Assembly (NCBI RefSeq): GCF_002573715.1
Contig: NZ_PDHM01000016.1
Coordinates: forward strand, 227,649-291,648
Length of the DNA: 64,000 nt
Direction of reading: 5' to 3'
Source: Paenibacillus sp. EZ-K15
GTDB taxonomy: Bacteria > Bacillota > Bacilli > Paenibacillales > Paenibacillaceae
Part shown: one piece after another, positions 25,614 through 34,028 of the stretch
Numbering within the stretch: position 1 is the stretch's first letter
Layout of the letters: the number at the start of each line of letters is the position of its first letter
The notes under the pieces: model-generated
The model's database searches: none
Told to the model about the DNA's origin: nothing
Seen by the model: the letters and a program-made list of their open reading frames with translations, nothing else
Made by a program: the position numbers and the translations under genes

Positions 25614-25632
25614 CCCTCCGACATTATGGAGG
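25594..25632 (+). promoter_or_regulatory. candidate translational attenuator
   Basis: Two exclusive pairings share CCCTCC (25614-25619): with GGAGGG inside the leader peptide, or with the exporter Shine-Dalgarno GGAGG. Whichever the ribosome on the leader allows would decide access to the exporter start. Inferred from sequence complementarity only. Confidence 0.4.
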
Positions 25633-25640
25633 AGATCGAT

Positions 25641-27377
25641 TTGAATTCTCGAACCAAGAAATTTTTGTCCTATTATAAACCGTACCTGGGGTTATTATTT
25701 GCAGACTTGGCATGCGCTTTTGTGGTTTCGGCCATTACACTCATGCTTCCGCTGTGTATACGATATATCACCATCAACGTGTTGGAAGGGAATTCCCCGA
25801 ATCCGCTGAACCAAATCTATGCGGTGGGTGCCGTCATGCTGGCCATGGTCCTCATCCATACCTTCTGCGATATGTTTATTTCTTATAAAGGACATATGAT
25901 GGGGGCTTATATGGAGAGTGACATGAGACGGGAGCTGTTTGACCATTTTCAGAAGCTGTCTTTTGGGTTCTACGATGAGAACAAAACCGGGCAGCTCATG
26001 ACCCGCACCACCAATGACATTCTATCGCTAACCGAATTGTATCACCATGGACCCGAAGATATCCTCATTTCCGTTCTGAAGTTCCTTGGCGCATTCATCA
26101 TCTTAATGTATATTGACGTGAAGCTTACCCTGATCGTGTTTCTCTTTCTGCCGGTCATGGCCGTGTTTGCTTTTTATTTTAATAAGAAGATGAATGTGGC
26201 GCTGCGGGTAAGCAAGGACCGGATCGGAGATATCAATGCGCAGGTGGAGGATTCTCTATCGGGTATCCGCGTGGTGAAGTCGTTTACGAACGAACATGTG
26301 GAGAGGAAAAAATTCGCCTACGCTAACGGGCGGTTCGTTGACAGCAGAAGGGAAGGGTATAAGAGTGAAACCTACTTTCACGAAGGGTTGGTCGGGTTTA
26401 CCCAACTCATTACCATCGCGGTCATTGTGTTTGGCGGAGCCGCCATCGTGGATGCCTCGCTGGAACTGGCCGATTTGCTGACCTTTTTCTTATGCATCGG
26501 CATTCTCATCGAACCGATCCAGCGACTGGTTAATTTCGCTAGGCTGTATCAGGAGGGGATCACGGGATTCGACCGGTTTATGGAGATTTTGGAGGTAGAG
26601 CCGGATATTGAGGATTCCGTTGATGCTGCTGCGATCACTCAGGTTCAGGGGAATATCACATTTCAGAACGTGAGCTTCAAATACAAAGATAACTATGAAT
26701 ATGTGCTGAAACATGTATCGCTGGACATCGAGCCCGGCGAGTATGTGGCATTGGTAGGTCCTTCCGGCGTCGGCAAGACGACATTGTGTTCGTTGATTCC
26801 GCGCTTTTATGAAGTGAGTGAAGGACGCATTATGCTGGATGGACGCGATATCCGGGATATTACGCAGCACTCGTTAAGAAGGAATATTGGGATTGTCCAG
26901 CAGGATGTATATTTGTTTGCGGGAACCGTCTTCGATAATATCCGGTATGGCAATATGGAGGCCAGCGAGGAGGAAATCATCGAAGCTGCGAAAAGAGCGA
27001 ATGCCCATGATTTCATCATGGCACTGCCTGACGGTTATGATACGGATATTGGGCAGCGTGGCGTCAAGCTATCCGGAGGACAGAAGCAGCGGCTCAGCAT
27101 TGCACGCGTGTTCCTGAAGAATCCGCCGATCCTCATTTTTGATGAAGCGACCAGTTCCCTGGATAATGAAAGCGAGAGAGCCGTCCAGGATTCGCTGGAG
27201 CGGTTAAGTAATAACCGCACAACGCTTGTCATCGCTCATCGCCTGACAACGGTACGGAATGCGCAGCGAATCGTCGTTTTATCCGAGGACGGAATTGAAG
27301 AACAGGGCACGCATGATGAATTAATTGCTCGTCAAGGCGCTTATGCCAATTTATATAATATGCAATTAACCATATAA
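25641..27377 (+). CDS. ABC exporter, fused membrane and ATPase domains
   Basis: A 578-residue half-transporter. The N-terminal part (about 1-310) has six membrane segments. The ATPase part carries Walker A GPSGVGKTTL, Q-loop QQDVYLF, signature LSGGQKQRLSIARVF, Walker B PPILIFDEATSSLD and switch His AHRL. It would work as a homodimer, exporting lipids, peptides or drugs (MsbA/BmrA type). The frame opens at ATG 25626, but GGAGGAG (25628-25634) favours TTG 25641. A possible leader-peptide attenuator lies directly upstream. Confidence 0.93.
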   Translation: MNSRTKKFLSYYKPYLGLLFADLACAFVVSAITLMLPLCIRYITINVLEGNSPNPLNQIYAVGAVMLAMVLIHTFCDMFISYKGHMMGAYMESDMRRELFDHFQKLSFGFYDENKTGQLMTRTTNDILSLTELYHHGPEDILISVLKFLGAFIILMYIDVKLTLIVFLFLPVMAVFAFYFNKKMNVALRVSKDRIGDINAQVEDSLSGIRVVKSFTNEHVERKKFAYANGRFVDSRREGYKSETYFHEGLVGFTQLITIAVIVFGGAAIVDASLELADLLTFFLCIGILIEPIQRLVNFARLYQEGITGFDRFMEILEVEPDIEDSVDAAAITQVQGNITFQNVSFKYKDNYEYVLKHVSLDIEPGEYVALVGPSGVGKTTLCSLIPRFYEVSEGRIMLDGRDIRDITQHSLRRNIGIVQQDVYLFAGTVFDNIRYGNMEASEEEIIEAAKRANAHDFIMALPDGYDTDIGQRGVKLSGGQKQRLSIARVFLKNPPILIFDEATSSLDNESERAVQDSLERLSNNRTTLVIAHRLTTVRNAQRIVVLSEDGIEEQGTHDELIARQGAYANLYNMQLTI

Positions 27378-27388
27378 GCAGGAAGAAA

Positions 27389-27434
27389 GGCGATTTGTGA
27401 TCGGTTTATGCACCGGTCAGCAAATCGCCTTTTT
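27389..27434 (+). terminator. rho-independent terminator
   Basis: GGCGATTTG pairs with CAAATCGCC, then TTTTT. Confidence 0.85.
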
Positions 27435-27490
27435 CCTATTGTTGGATCGATTTATGGTTTTATGTTGTCCTGTTTCATCCGAAACAGGAT

Positions 27491-28315
27491 TTACCCTTGA
27501 AGCGTTTTTCCAGGCTGCTGATCTTCCACTTCCTTGATTGCATTGTCCTCGTCTTGTACCTTCTCTTTCGATGAACTAAACCATCCGATAACGGCAATCA
27601 GTACAAGAACAATATAGAAGGATGCCTTCCAGATCGAGCTCTCCGGGAAGTGATGGTCGATAAGGGCAACATCGGGATGCGCAAGGGTGATGACTGCAAG
27701 TTTGACCCCTACCCAACCGACAATGAGGAATGCCGCCACTTCAAGTCCGGGGCGCTGCTGCAGCAGCTTCACGAAGTAGGATGCCGCGAAACGCATGATG
27801 ATCAGACCAATGAATCCTCCCAGGAAGATGACGATAAATTGACCTCCGTCCAAGCCGCCGATGTTCGCCAGACCGCTTGGAGGCAGTGCCACAGCCAGCG
27901 CTACGGCTGCAAGTATCGAGTCTACGGCAAACGCGATGTCTGCAACTTCCACTTTGAAGACGGTCATCCAGAAACCGGATTGCTTCTTGGGTTTGTCCGG
28001 TTTCGGCTTAGCGTCTTCCGTCGGTTTCTTGCCTTTGATCACGTGTTTCAATGTGTGATTGATCGAAATGTAGAGAAGATAAAGTGCGCCAATGGCTTGT
28101 ACCTGCCATACGTCCACCAGGAACGAGATTAAGAACAGCGATCCGATGCGGAAGACAAACGCTCCGAGCAACCCGTAAAATAAAGCCTTTTTACGCTGTT
28201 CCTCGGGTAAATGTTTTACCATAATGGCAAGGACCAGCGCATTATCTGCTGCAAGCAACCCTTCCAGTGCGATGAGCACCAACAGTACCCATCCATACTC
28301 CAATAAAAGCTCCAT
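27491..28315 (-). CDS. TerC-family membrane protein, probable manganese exporter
   Basis: A 274-residue protein with about seven to eight membrane spans and the TerC motifs LEGLLAADNALVLA and VEVADIAFAVDSILAAVAL, whose acidic residues line the ion path. The central loop is lysine/proline-rich (KPKPDKPKKQ). TerC proteins under yybP-ykoY riboswitches export manganese or load it onto exported enzymes. AGGAGG precedes ATG 28315. The riboswitch upstream strongly supports the manganese role. Confidence 0.92.
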   Translation of the reverse strand: MELLLEYGWVLLVLIALEGLLAADNALVLAIMVKHLPEEQRKKALFYGLLGAFVFRIGSLFLISFLVDVWQVQAIGALYLLYISINHTLKHVIKGKKPTEDAKPKPDKPKKQSGFWMTVFKVEVADIAFAVDSILAAVALAVALPPSGLANIGGLDGGQFIVIFLGGFIGLIIMRFAASYFVKLLQQRPGLEVAAFLIVGWVGVKLAVITLAHPDVALIDHHFPESSIWKASFYIVLVLIAVIGWFSSSKEKVQDEDNAIKEVEDQQPGKTLQG

Positions 28316-28350
28316 ACTAGTTCCTCCTAGTTTTGTAGTATTGAAGGCAC

Positions 28351-28380
28351 AAAAAGACCTCCACCGGCAGGTGAAGGCCC
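28351..28380 (-). terminator. second terminator of the manganese leader
   Basis: On the minus strand, GGCCTTCACC and GGTGGAGGTC pair around a short loop (one mismatch), followed by TTTTT. It lies between the first leader terminator and the TerC gene. Confidence 0.65.
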
Positions 28381-28390
28381 TTTATAATCC

Positions 28391-28429
28391 AAAAGAGACC
28401 TTCACCACAGAGTGTGTGGTAAAGGTCTC
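28391..28429 (-). terminator. expression-platform terminator of the manganese riboswitch
   Basis: On the minus strand GAGACCTTTACCACA pairs with TGTGGTGAAGGTCTC, followed by TTTT. The 5' arm GAGACCTTTACC belongs to the aptamer's closing region, so manganese-bound aptamer and terminator exclude each other. Confidence 0.82.
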
Positions 28430-28515
28430 GCAAACAACGTATCGTTGCCAACAAAGCCGGGGAACTTTCCCGTAATGACGACTTTGTTGTGTCAGCTACT
28501 CCCCTTTAATCACGT
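28420..28515 (-). promoter_or_regulatory. yybP-ykoY manganese riboswitch aptamer
   Basis: Read on the minus strand, AAAGGGGAGTAGCTGACAC opens the aptamer and GCGAGACCTTTACC closes it; GGGGAGTAG and the AGACC region are the conserved parts of the family. It activates the downstream TerC gene when manganese is plentiful. Aptamer limits are approximate. Confidence 0.9.
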
Positions 28516-28556
28516 TCCTGCATAACTGATATCGTCATCAGTTAAGCCGTGATATA

Positions 28557-28585
28557 AAGATATATATTTTTGGGGCATAAGTCAA
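28557..28585 (-). promoter_or_regulatory. promoter of the manganese leader
   Basis: On the minus strand TTGACT (28585-28580), a 17-bp spacer and TATCTT (28562-28557). The resulting RNA begins with ATCACG paired to CGTGAT around an AACTGAT/ATCAGTT hairpin before the aptamer. Confidence 0.5.
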
Positions 28586-28591
28586 GCTTTT

Positions 28592-29506
28592 TTACTTGAA
28601 TTCAGCAGAATACGACTCCATCGGAACGGGTCTATTCTTAATGGTAGAGCGTCTCCTCACTTTTACATTAACGCTTGATAAAACCACGCTAAGGAACACA
28701 AGGACAGCACCCCAATATTGATTGGAATTCATGATCTCGTGAGCAAACCAGAATCCGACCAGTGCCGCGAAGACAGGTTCCAGGGAGAACACAAGTCCCG
28801 TCCGGGTAGCCGTGGTATATTTTTGGGCGATCGTCTGGAAGATGAACCCGACCGCGGTGCATACAACGCTAAGAACAAGGACGGCAATCCACGAGTGGGT
28901 CGTGCTCGGCCATACTGGAGTTTCAAAGAGTAGAGACGAGATGTACGCATACAATCCCGTGAACCCAAGCTGCAGGATGCTGAGGCTTAGCGTATCGACC
29001 TTCTGCGCGGCAGTGCTTACCATATTAATATGAAGCGCATAACATAATGCCGCCGCTATACAGAACAGATCACCGATCTTAAATGTAAAAGGAAGCTGGA
29101 TGGTCAACAGCGCAATGCCGGTTAAGGCTAGCAAAATACTGACAATCACTTTGTTCTCTATTTTTTTCTTAAATAGAAACGTATGTAATAAAGGGACAAA
29201 CACCACCGTTAAACTGACCAGAAATCCGGCATTGGATGTTGTCGTGGTCTTCAGACCGAAGGTAAGCGCGGTGAACATGATAAATAATATAAAGCCTAGG
29301 AGCATGGCATACCGAATCGTCTTTACGTTAACCTGGCGCAAGCGGGGGAAGAAAATCACTCCTGCGAGTATAAAGGCCAATCCGAAGCGTAGGGCTATCA
29401 AATTAAACTCTCCTAGCGAATCTAGTCCCACTTTCATAAAAAGATAGGACGAGCCCCAACAAATGGTGATGAACAAAATCATAAGATCGGCCTTCAGCGG
29501 TTTCAA
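28592..29506 (-). CDS. EamA/DMT-family transporter
   Basis: A 304-residue protein with ten hydrophobic segments in two EamA repeats (ICWGSSYLFMKVGLDSL near the N-terminus, FSLEPVFAALVGFWFAHE in the second repeat) and a hydrophilic C-terminal tail. AGGAGG on the minus strand is 9 nt before the TTG start at 29506. It is divergent from the LysR gene at 29634, its likely regulator. The stop lies about 7 bp before the -35 of the manganese leader. Substrate unknown. Confidence 0.87.
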   Translation of the reverse strand: MKPLKADLMILFITICWGSSYLFMKVGLDSLGEFNLIALRFGLAFILAGVIFFPRLRQVNVKTIRYAMLLGFILFIMFTALTFGLKTTTTSNAGFLVSLTVVFVPLLHTFLFKKKIENKVIVSILLALTGIALLTIQLPFTFKIGDLFCIAAALCYALHINMVSTAAQKVDTLSLSILQLGFTGLYAYISSLLFETPVWPSTTHSWIAVLVLSVVCTAVGFIFQTIAQKYTTATRTGLVFSLEPVFAALVGFWFAHEIMNSNQYWGAVLVFLSVVLSSVNVKVRRRSTIKNRPVPMESYSAEFK

Positions 29507-29633
29507 GTTCTTTTTCCTCCTTCTAGTGATTGAACAAAATCAGTATACTCACGTACAATAGACAAGTAAAACGAATGTTTCTAATGATAAATATGAGTAA
29601 AATTCATGTATGAAATGATCAGGAGGATTTCCC

Positions 29634-30503
29634 ATGAGTATAAATAAATTCAAAGTATTATTGAAGGTCGTCGAGCTCGGTAGCTTAACCAAAGCCGCCG
29701 AAGTTATGGGATTTACACAGTCCGGTGTCAGTCACATGATCAACAGCCTGGAAGACGAGTTTGGTTTCTCGTTGCTGATACGGAATCGTTCAGGAGCGAA
29801 GCTGACGACCAATGGCGAGGAGATTCTGAAGACGATACGTGAAATCCTGAAGTGGAACGAACATTTGGAGCAGCAGGTGGCTTCCATTCATGGTATCGAG
29901 CTGGGTACCATTCATATCGGTACCTTTACGAGTGTCGGTGTTCACTGGCTGCCGGGGATTATTCAGGATTTCCAGCGGGATTATCCCCATATCGACATTC
30001 GATTGGTTGAAGGAGATTACCGGGAAATTGAGGATTGGATCGCGGAGGGCAAGATTGATTGCGGCTTCCTGTCACTTCCAACGTCGGATATATTCGATGC
30101 GATTCTCCTGCACCAAGACCCGATGCTTGTATTGCTGCCAATGGAACATCCGCTCAGTTCGGAGGACTCTATTACATTGTCCCAGATTGAGAATGAACCG
30201 TTTATTATGCCCAGCCAAGGTTCCGATTATGATGTGAACCGGATGCTGGAGAAGGCCCGGATCAAGCCGGATATCAAATATACACTTGGTGACGATTATG
30301 CCATTATGGCCATGGTGGAGAAAGGCCTTGGCATTAGCATTCTTCCTGAACTTGTGCTGCGAGGGCAGCAGCGAAATATACGGTTGATCGAATTGAAGGA
30401 GAAGAGCTTCAGATCGCTCGGCATTGCCGTAAACTCCATGCGAGAAATATCTCCAGCTACGAAGCGATTCTTGAATTATGTTAAGAGTTATCCCAAGCTA
30501 TAG
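29634..30503 (+). CDS. LysR-type transcriptional regulator
   Basis: A 289-residue LTTR. The winged helix occupies residues 1-60 (FKVLLKVVELGSLTKAAEVM, then TQSGVSHMINSLEDEFG) and the periplasmic-binding-type effector domain about 90-285 (GTIHIGTFTSVGVHWLPGII). AGGAGG precedes ATG 29634. It is transcribed away from the EamA exporter with about 127 bp between, the usual arrangement for an LTTR and its target. Confidence 0.92.
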   Translation: MSINKFKVLLKVVELGSLTKAAEVMGFTQSGVSHMINSLEDEFGFSLLIRNRSGAKLTTNGEEILKTIREILKWNEHLEQQVASIHGIELGTIHIGTFTSVGVHWLPGIIQDFQRDYPHIDIRLVEGDYREIEDWIAEGKIDCGFLSLPTSDIFDAILLHQDPMLVLLPMEHPLSSEDSITLSQIENEPFIMPSQGSDYDVNRMLEKARIKPDIKYTLGDDYAIMAMVEKGLGISILPELVLRGQQRNIRLIELKEKSFRSLGIAVNSMREISPATKRFLNYVKSYPKL

Positions 30504-30601
30504 CTGCTAAACGGACGCTAAATGAAGCTCATACCCAGCATCTAGACTCTATTACAAGGCAAGAGCTTCGTTCATGTTATTTCACTACATAAAACAATTC
30601 G

Positions 30602-30632
30602 TGTCACAAAATCGCTTGTTGGGATTGTTATA
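30602..30632 (+). promoter_or_regulatory. ECF-type autopromoter of the second sigma operon
   Basis: TGTCAC (30602-30607) and TGTTATA (30626-30632), 24 bp apart, resemble the TGTCCC/TGTTATA promoters of the first ECF cluster (23 bp apart). Confidence 0.5.
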
Positions 30633-30661
30633 TAGGTAAACAAAGAAGGAGGTGAGCTCGC

Positions 30662-31255
30662 TTGCAGCCAACCATCCCCGGGGAAGCGGAAGGAAAGAGA
30701 GAAGCCATTGAAGCGGTTGTAGAACAAGTCAAAGCAGGAGATAAACACGCATACCAAGCGATCATCCTCCAGTTTGAGCGGCAGATGTACACGTACTGCT
30801 ACTATATTCTGAAAAATCATGCGGAGACCGAAGATGCGGTACAAGAGATTTTTATTCGTGCCTATGAACATCTTCATCAGTACAAGAGACAAGTGTCTTT
30901 CTCCGCCTGGTTGTATAAAATGGCCTATTATCATTTGATCAATATCAAAAAGAAGCAGAGCCGTTTTCTTAACCTGATCGAGCATTGCAAGGAACAGCAG
31001 CCGGTTATGCAAATATCTCAGCACGAGCCGGTTGTGTACGAGCTGTTAACCTACCTGACAGCAGAAGAACGACACATACTGCTGCTGAAGGCGGTTGAAC
31101 AGTATACCTTTGAGGAAATCAGCGACATTATGGGAATCAAATCAGCAACGATACGAAAGAAGTATGAACGGTTACGACATAAACTGATGGACCGAATAAG
31201 CAAAAAAGGAGAGGTAGCACGTGGGACAATCGCCGAAACAAACGGAATTCGCTGA
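30662..31255 (+). CDS. ECF sigma-70 family RNA polymerase sigma factor
   Basis: A 197-residue ECF factor: region 2 has AVQEIFIRAYEHLHQY and SFSAWLYKMAYYHLIN; region 4 has LTAEERHILLLKAVEQYTFEEISDIM followed by SATIRKKYERLRHKL. It resembles the 5394 factor and has a similar promoter. The TTG start at 30662 lies 7 nt after GGAGGTG. It overlaps the anti-sigma gene by 35 bp. Confidence 0.93.
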   Translation: MQPTIPGEAEGKREAIEAVVEQVKAGDKHAYQAIILQFERQMYTYCYYILKNHAETEDAVQEIFIRAYEHLHQYKRQVSFSAWLYKMAYYHLINIKKKQSRFLNLIEHCKEQQPVMQISQHEPVVYELLTYLTAEERHILLLKAVEQYTFEEISDIMGIKSATIRKKYERLRHKLMDRISKKGEVARGTIAETNGIR

Positions 31256-32420
31256 AATGAATGTGCTAGAAGATATGATTCGAGAATCGTCTTTACCGAA
31301 GAATAGCATGAGCTATCAAATTATGAACAGGATTGGAGAACGTGAAATGACAAGGACAAGATCATCATCCAAACAAAAACTGAATGTTTTAAAAAGAACA
31401 ATACTCGTTGCATCCGCAGCAGCTGTGCTGGGAGGAAGCGTAATCGGGTCAGGATTTGTATCGCCGGTCATGGCAGCAACGCTGAAGCAAATCCCAGTGC
31501 TCGGCGTGTTATTCGAAGGAACCAGCGAAGATGCAGTTAAAGCCGCTATTGAGCAAGGGATTCTATCCGAACCTAACATGAGCGTAACTCACGACGGCGT
31601 GACGTTGAAGGTAGCTGACGTTCTATATGATGGAACCCGGTTGTCCTTTATACTGGAGCGCGAGGGAGTGGATTTGCCGGGTACAGCTTCTCCGTATATA
31701 AGCGAAGATGCTAAATTCATCGGTAATCCAGATAGCGAGTATATTAAGTCGAGGACAGTAGCTAAGGAAGATCAGGAAAAAGGCTATATCGAAACGCCGC
31801 GAATTCTGGTAGACGGACAAGAAGTGGCGATGGGTGAAGGCAGCTTCGGAGACTATCCTCAACAGGACAATGCCTATATCGTTGAGCTCACCAAGGGTCT
31901 GAAATTGCCTGATCAATTCGAGCTGACCATTCAGGCCAACGTAACTCAAGTGAATGAAACCTTTGAATTCAAGGTCCCTGTGAATGTCACTAATAAATCG
32001 GTTGTCGTGAAGCCGGACCAGGCTACGAAATCAGATGGACAATTCAGTTATACCGTCAAGCAATTGGATATTTCACCGGTATCGACCCGCCTGGTTCTGG
32101 ACAGTAAAGGCGAGGTGCCGGCTTCTGCAGAGCAAACAGGCGATTATAGCGCCAGCATGGTATATTACGAACTTGTGGATGATCAAGGGAATGTGCTGAA
32201 TCCTCGAAAGTTTGAATACTTTAACAGCAAGCCCGAGACTGAATATCATATCGATCAATTGTTCAGTCCTGTAAACGGAACTCCGAAATCCATAACGATT
32301 AAGCCGTTTACACTGACCGTAAACAACAAGGATTGGAGCGTTGTCGGTCAAGGGAAGGACAGCCACGGGGATAAAACATATCTGAAGGATCTGGAAATGA
32401 CCATTCCGGTTCAACCATAA
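31221..32420 (+). CDS. DUF4179-type anti-sigma factor
   Basis: A 399-residue protein with a cytoplasmic N-terminus (1-58), one membrane span (about 60-82, TILVASAAAVLGGSVIGSGFV), a DUF4179-like segment (LKQIPVLGVLFEGTSEDAVKAAIEQG) and a beta-rich C-terminal half like DUF5643. This architecture regularly follows ECF sigma genes in Paenibacillus and Bacillus. GTG 31221 lies inside the sigma gene, so translation is coupled. It probably tethers the sigma factor and senses an envelope signal. Domain names are from memory. Confidence 0.85.
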   Translation: MGQSPKQTEFAEMNVLEDMIRESSLPKNSMSYQIMNRIGEREMTRTRSSSKQKLNVLKRTILVASAAAVLGGSVIGSGFVSPVMAATLKQIPVLGVLFEGTSEDAVKAAIEQGILSEPNMSVTHDGVTLKVADVLYDGTRLSFILEREGVDLPGTASPYISEDAKFIGNPDSEYIKSRTVAKEDQEKGYIETPRILVDGQEVAMGEGSFGDYPQQDNAYIVELTKGLKLPDQFELTIQANVTQVNETFEFKVPVNVTNKSVVVKPDQATKSDGQFSYTVKQLDISPVSTRLVLDSKGEVPASAEQTGDYSASMVYYELVDDQGNVLNPRKFEYFNSKPETEYHIDQLFSPVNGTPKSITIKPFTLTVNNKDWSVVGQGKDSHGDKTYLKDLEMTIPVQP

Positions 32421-32438
32421 CAACGAGTGTAAGTATAG

Positions 32439-32470
32439 GAGAGGCCCGCATAGCTGCGGGCCTCTCTTTC
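32439..32470. terminator. bidirectional rho-independent terminator
   Basis: GAGAGGCCCGCA pairs with TGCGGGCCTCTC around TAGC, between the convergent anti-sigma and flavin-reductase genes. Confidence 0.85.
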
Positions 32471-32476
32471 ATATGG

Positions 32477-33097
32477 TTACGTTTCGGCCCGAAATGTTTT
32501 GCCTAACGGATTGCCAAGGCCATAATAATGCCGAAAATTATAGATTAGCGGACTCCATTTGGCCGGATCAATGTGATGTTCATTCAAGATGATATTGTTA
32601 TGGGCGTGTACATGGATCGCCTGTGTTTCGACAATGGCAAACATGGAAGAATAGTCGGGAATCCGAATGTTTTTCACGGTAGCCTCGATTTGAATGGGAC
32701 ACTCCATGATGCGCGTAGGTTTTACAGTGACGGAATCCGCAGGAGTTAACCCACTTATCGAAAACTTATCTTTTTCATATGTAAAACCGTTCTTTATCTT
32801 CTCATCCGGAACTGGATATTTTCCTGTATGAGGGGCTAATAACTCAACATTCTCCCATAAGGAAGGGTCGGGAATGTTGATGACACATTCAGGATGCCTT
32901 TCCAAGTTCTCAATCGCTTTACCCCCGAGTCCGATTCCTAAAATAATGTATTCCCCGAGCGCCCATGAAGAGGATATGGGACTAATATTTACGGTATCAT
33001 CTTCATTTAGCGTATTGAGTAAAATAACTGGAGTTCCATAGTAAAGAATTTTCGGTTTAATGATGTCCGTGCCGATCATGCCAGTATTTTCCTTCAT
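32477..33097 (-). CDS. flavin reductase family protein
   Basis: A 206-residue FMN-binding split-barrel protein: PVILLNTLNEDDTVNISPISS at the flavin site, LGIGLGGKAIENLERHPECVINIP, and a C-terminal HYYGLGNPLG. The family reduces flavin or acts as a flavin-dependent oxidoreductase on small molecules. ATG 33097 has a plausible GGGAGG upstream on the minus strand. It is divergent from an ArsR-type regulator, which may control it. Confidence 0.82.
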   Translation of the reverse strand: MKENTGMIGTDIIKPKILYYGTPVILLNTLNEDDTVNISPISSSWALGEYIILGIGLGGKAIENLERHPECVINIPDPSLWENVELLAPHTGKYPVPDEKIKNGFTYEKDKFSISGLTPADSVTVKPTRIMECPIQIEATVKNIRIPDYSSMFAIVETQAIHVHAHNNIILNEHHIDPAKWSPLIYNFRHYYGLGNPLGKTFRAET

Positions 33098-33154
33098 AAA
33101 AAGATTCCTCCCAAATGATCTGTTCTATCCAAAATCATTGTAAAATAGAAAAGA

Positions 33155-33170
33155 TTCGATGCTCATCGAA
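33155..33170. promoter_or_regulatory. perfect palindrome, candidate ArsR operator
   Basis: TTCGATG-CT-CATCGAA, a 7-2-7 dyad between the divergent flavin reductase and ArsR-type genes, just after a TAAAAT that could be the regulator's -10. The size is right for a winged-helix dimer. Confidence 0.5.
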
Positions 33171-33197
33171 ATGTGGATTACATGAGGAGGGATGAAG

Positions 33198-33887
33198 ATG
33201 TATGCGAATCCAAACGCAGCCTTGGTAGCATCAATCGTTAGTGAGGCATCGAGAGCTGCCATATTAACCGTCCTATTGGATGGGCGATATCACCCGGCAA
33301 GCGAGCTGGCGTACATGGCAAAAATCAAACCGCAAACGGCAAGCTTCCATTTATCGAAAATGGTAGCCGCGAATCTGGTCACCGTCGAACAACAGGGAAG
33401 ACATCGTTATTACGGAATACAGAATCAGGAGGTTGCCCAGGTCATGGAGACACTTCTATCGATAACGCCTTCTGTCGAAATAAGATCATTAAACCAAGCT
33501 TCGGAGACTGAAGCCATACGTCAGGCAAGGACTTGCTACGATCATCTTGCGGGGAATTTGGGAATCCAATTGACAAATTCGCTGCTCAGCGCCGGGGTCA
33601 TATCCGAAGCGGAAGATCAATATACGGTTACAGAAAAAGGGGAAGACTTCTTCAAGGCATTTCAGATTGATCTGGGACGTGTTAAGCGCAAACGCCGATC
33701 TTTCGCGCATCGATGCTTGGATTGGAGTGAAAGACGCCATCACCTGGCCGGGGCATTGGGGCATGCCCTGCTAGAAAGGTTACTCGAGTTACAATGGATA
33801 CAACGCGTTCCAAGAACAAGAGCCATACAAATTACGCCTGAAGGCAAGAAGGGATTAAAAGAAACATTCCATATTGATATGGAGTAG
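33198..33887 (+). CDS. ArsR-family transcriptional regulator
   Basis: A 229-residue protein with an ArsR winged helix in residues 1-85 (PASELAYMAKIKPQTASFHLSKMV and the wing EQQGRHRYYGI), then a second winged-helix-like part (VTEKGEDFF; QITPEGKKGL). No metal-binding cysteine pair (ELCVCDL type) is present, so it is probably not a metal sensor. ATG 33192 is also in frame, but AGGAGG (33185-33190) is 7 nt before ATG 33198. Confidence 0.85.
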   Translation: MYANPNAALVASIVSEASRAAILTVLLDGRYHPASELAYMAKIKPQTASFHLSKMVAANLVTVEQQGRHRYYGIQNQEVAQVMETLLSITPSVEIRSLNQASETEAIRQARTCYDHLAGNLGIQLTNSLLSAGVISEAEDQYTVTEKGEDFFKAFQIDLGRVKRKRRSFAHRCLDWSERRHHLAGALGHALLERLLELQWIQRVPRTRAIQITPEGKKGLKETFHIDME

Positions 33888-33941
33888 GAACGGGGCTTAG
33901 GTATAGGACTGATGGTGTTGATCGACGATGCAGATATACTT

Positions 33942-33969
33942 ATGGATGCAGAAAAATGGATGCAGAAAA
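33942..33969 (+). repeat. tandem duplication of 14 bp
   Basis: ATGGATGCAGAAAA occurs twice in direct succession in the non-coding stretch behind the ArsR gene. Confidence 0.8.
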
Positions 33970-33974
33970 ATAAA

Positions 33975-34018
33975 AAGGACTGTCCTCACTTCATCAGAAG
34001 ATGAAGGGGACAGTCCTT
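33975..34018. terminator. bidirectional rho-independent terminator
   Basis: AAGGACTGTCC pairs with GGACAGTCCTT with an inner CTTCATC/GATGAAG arm, between the convergent ArsR and FMN-reductase genes. Confidence 0.85.
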
Positions 34019-34028
34019 GAATTAGAGA

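Noticed and set aside
27650..28132. Plus-strand open frame of 160 codons
   Set aside because: Antisense to the TerC gene, with charged, repetitive composition caused by the hydrophobic codons on the other strand.
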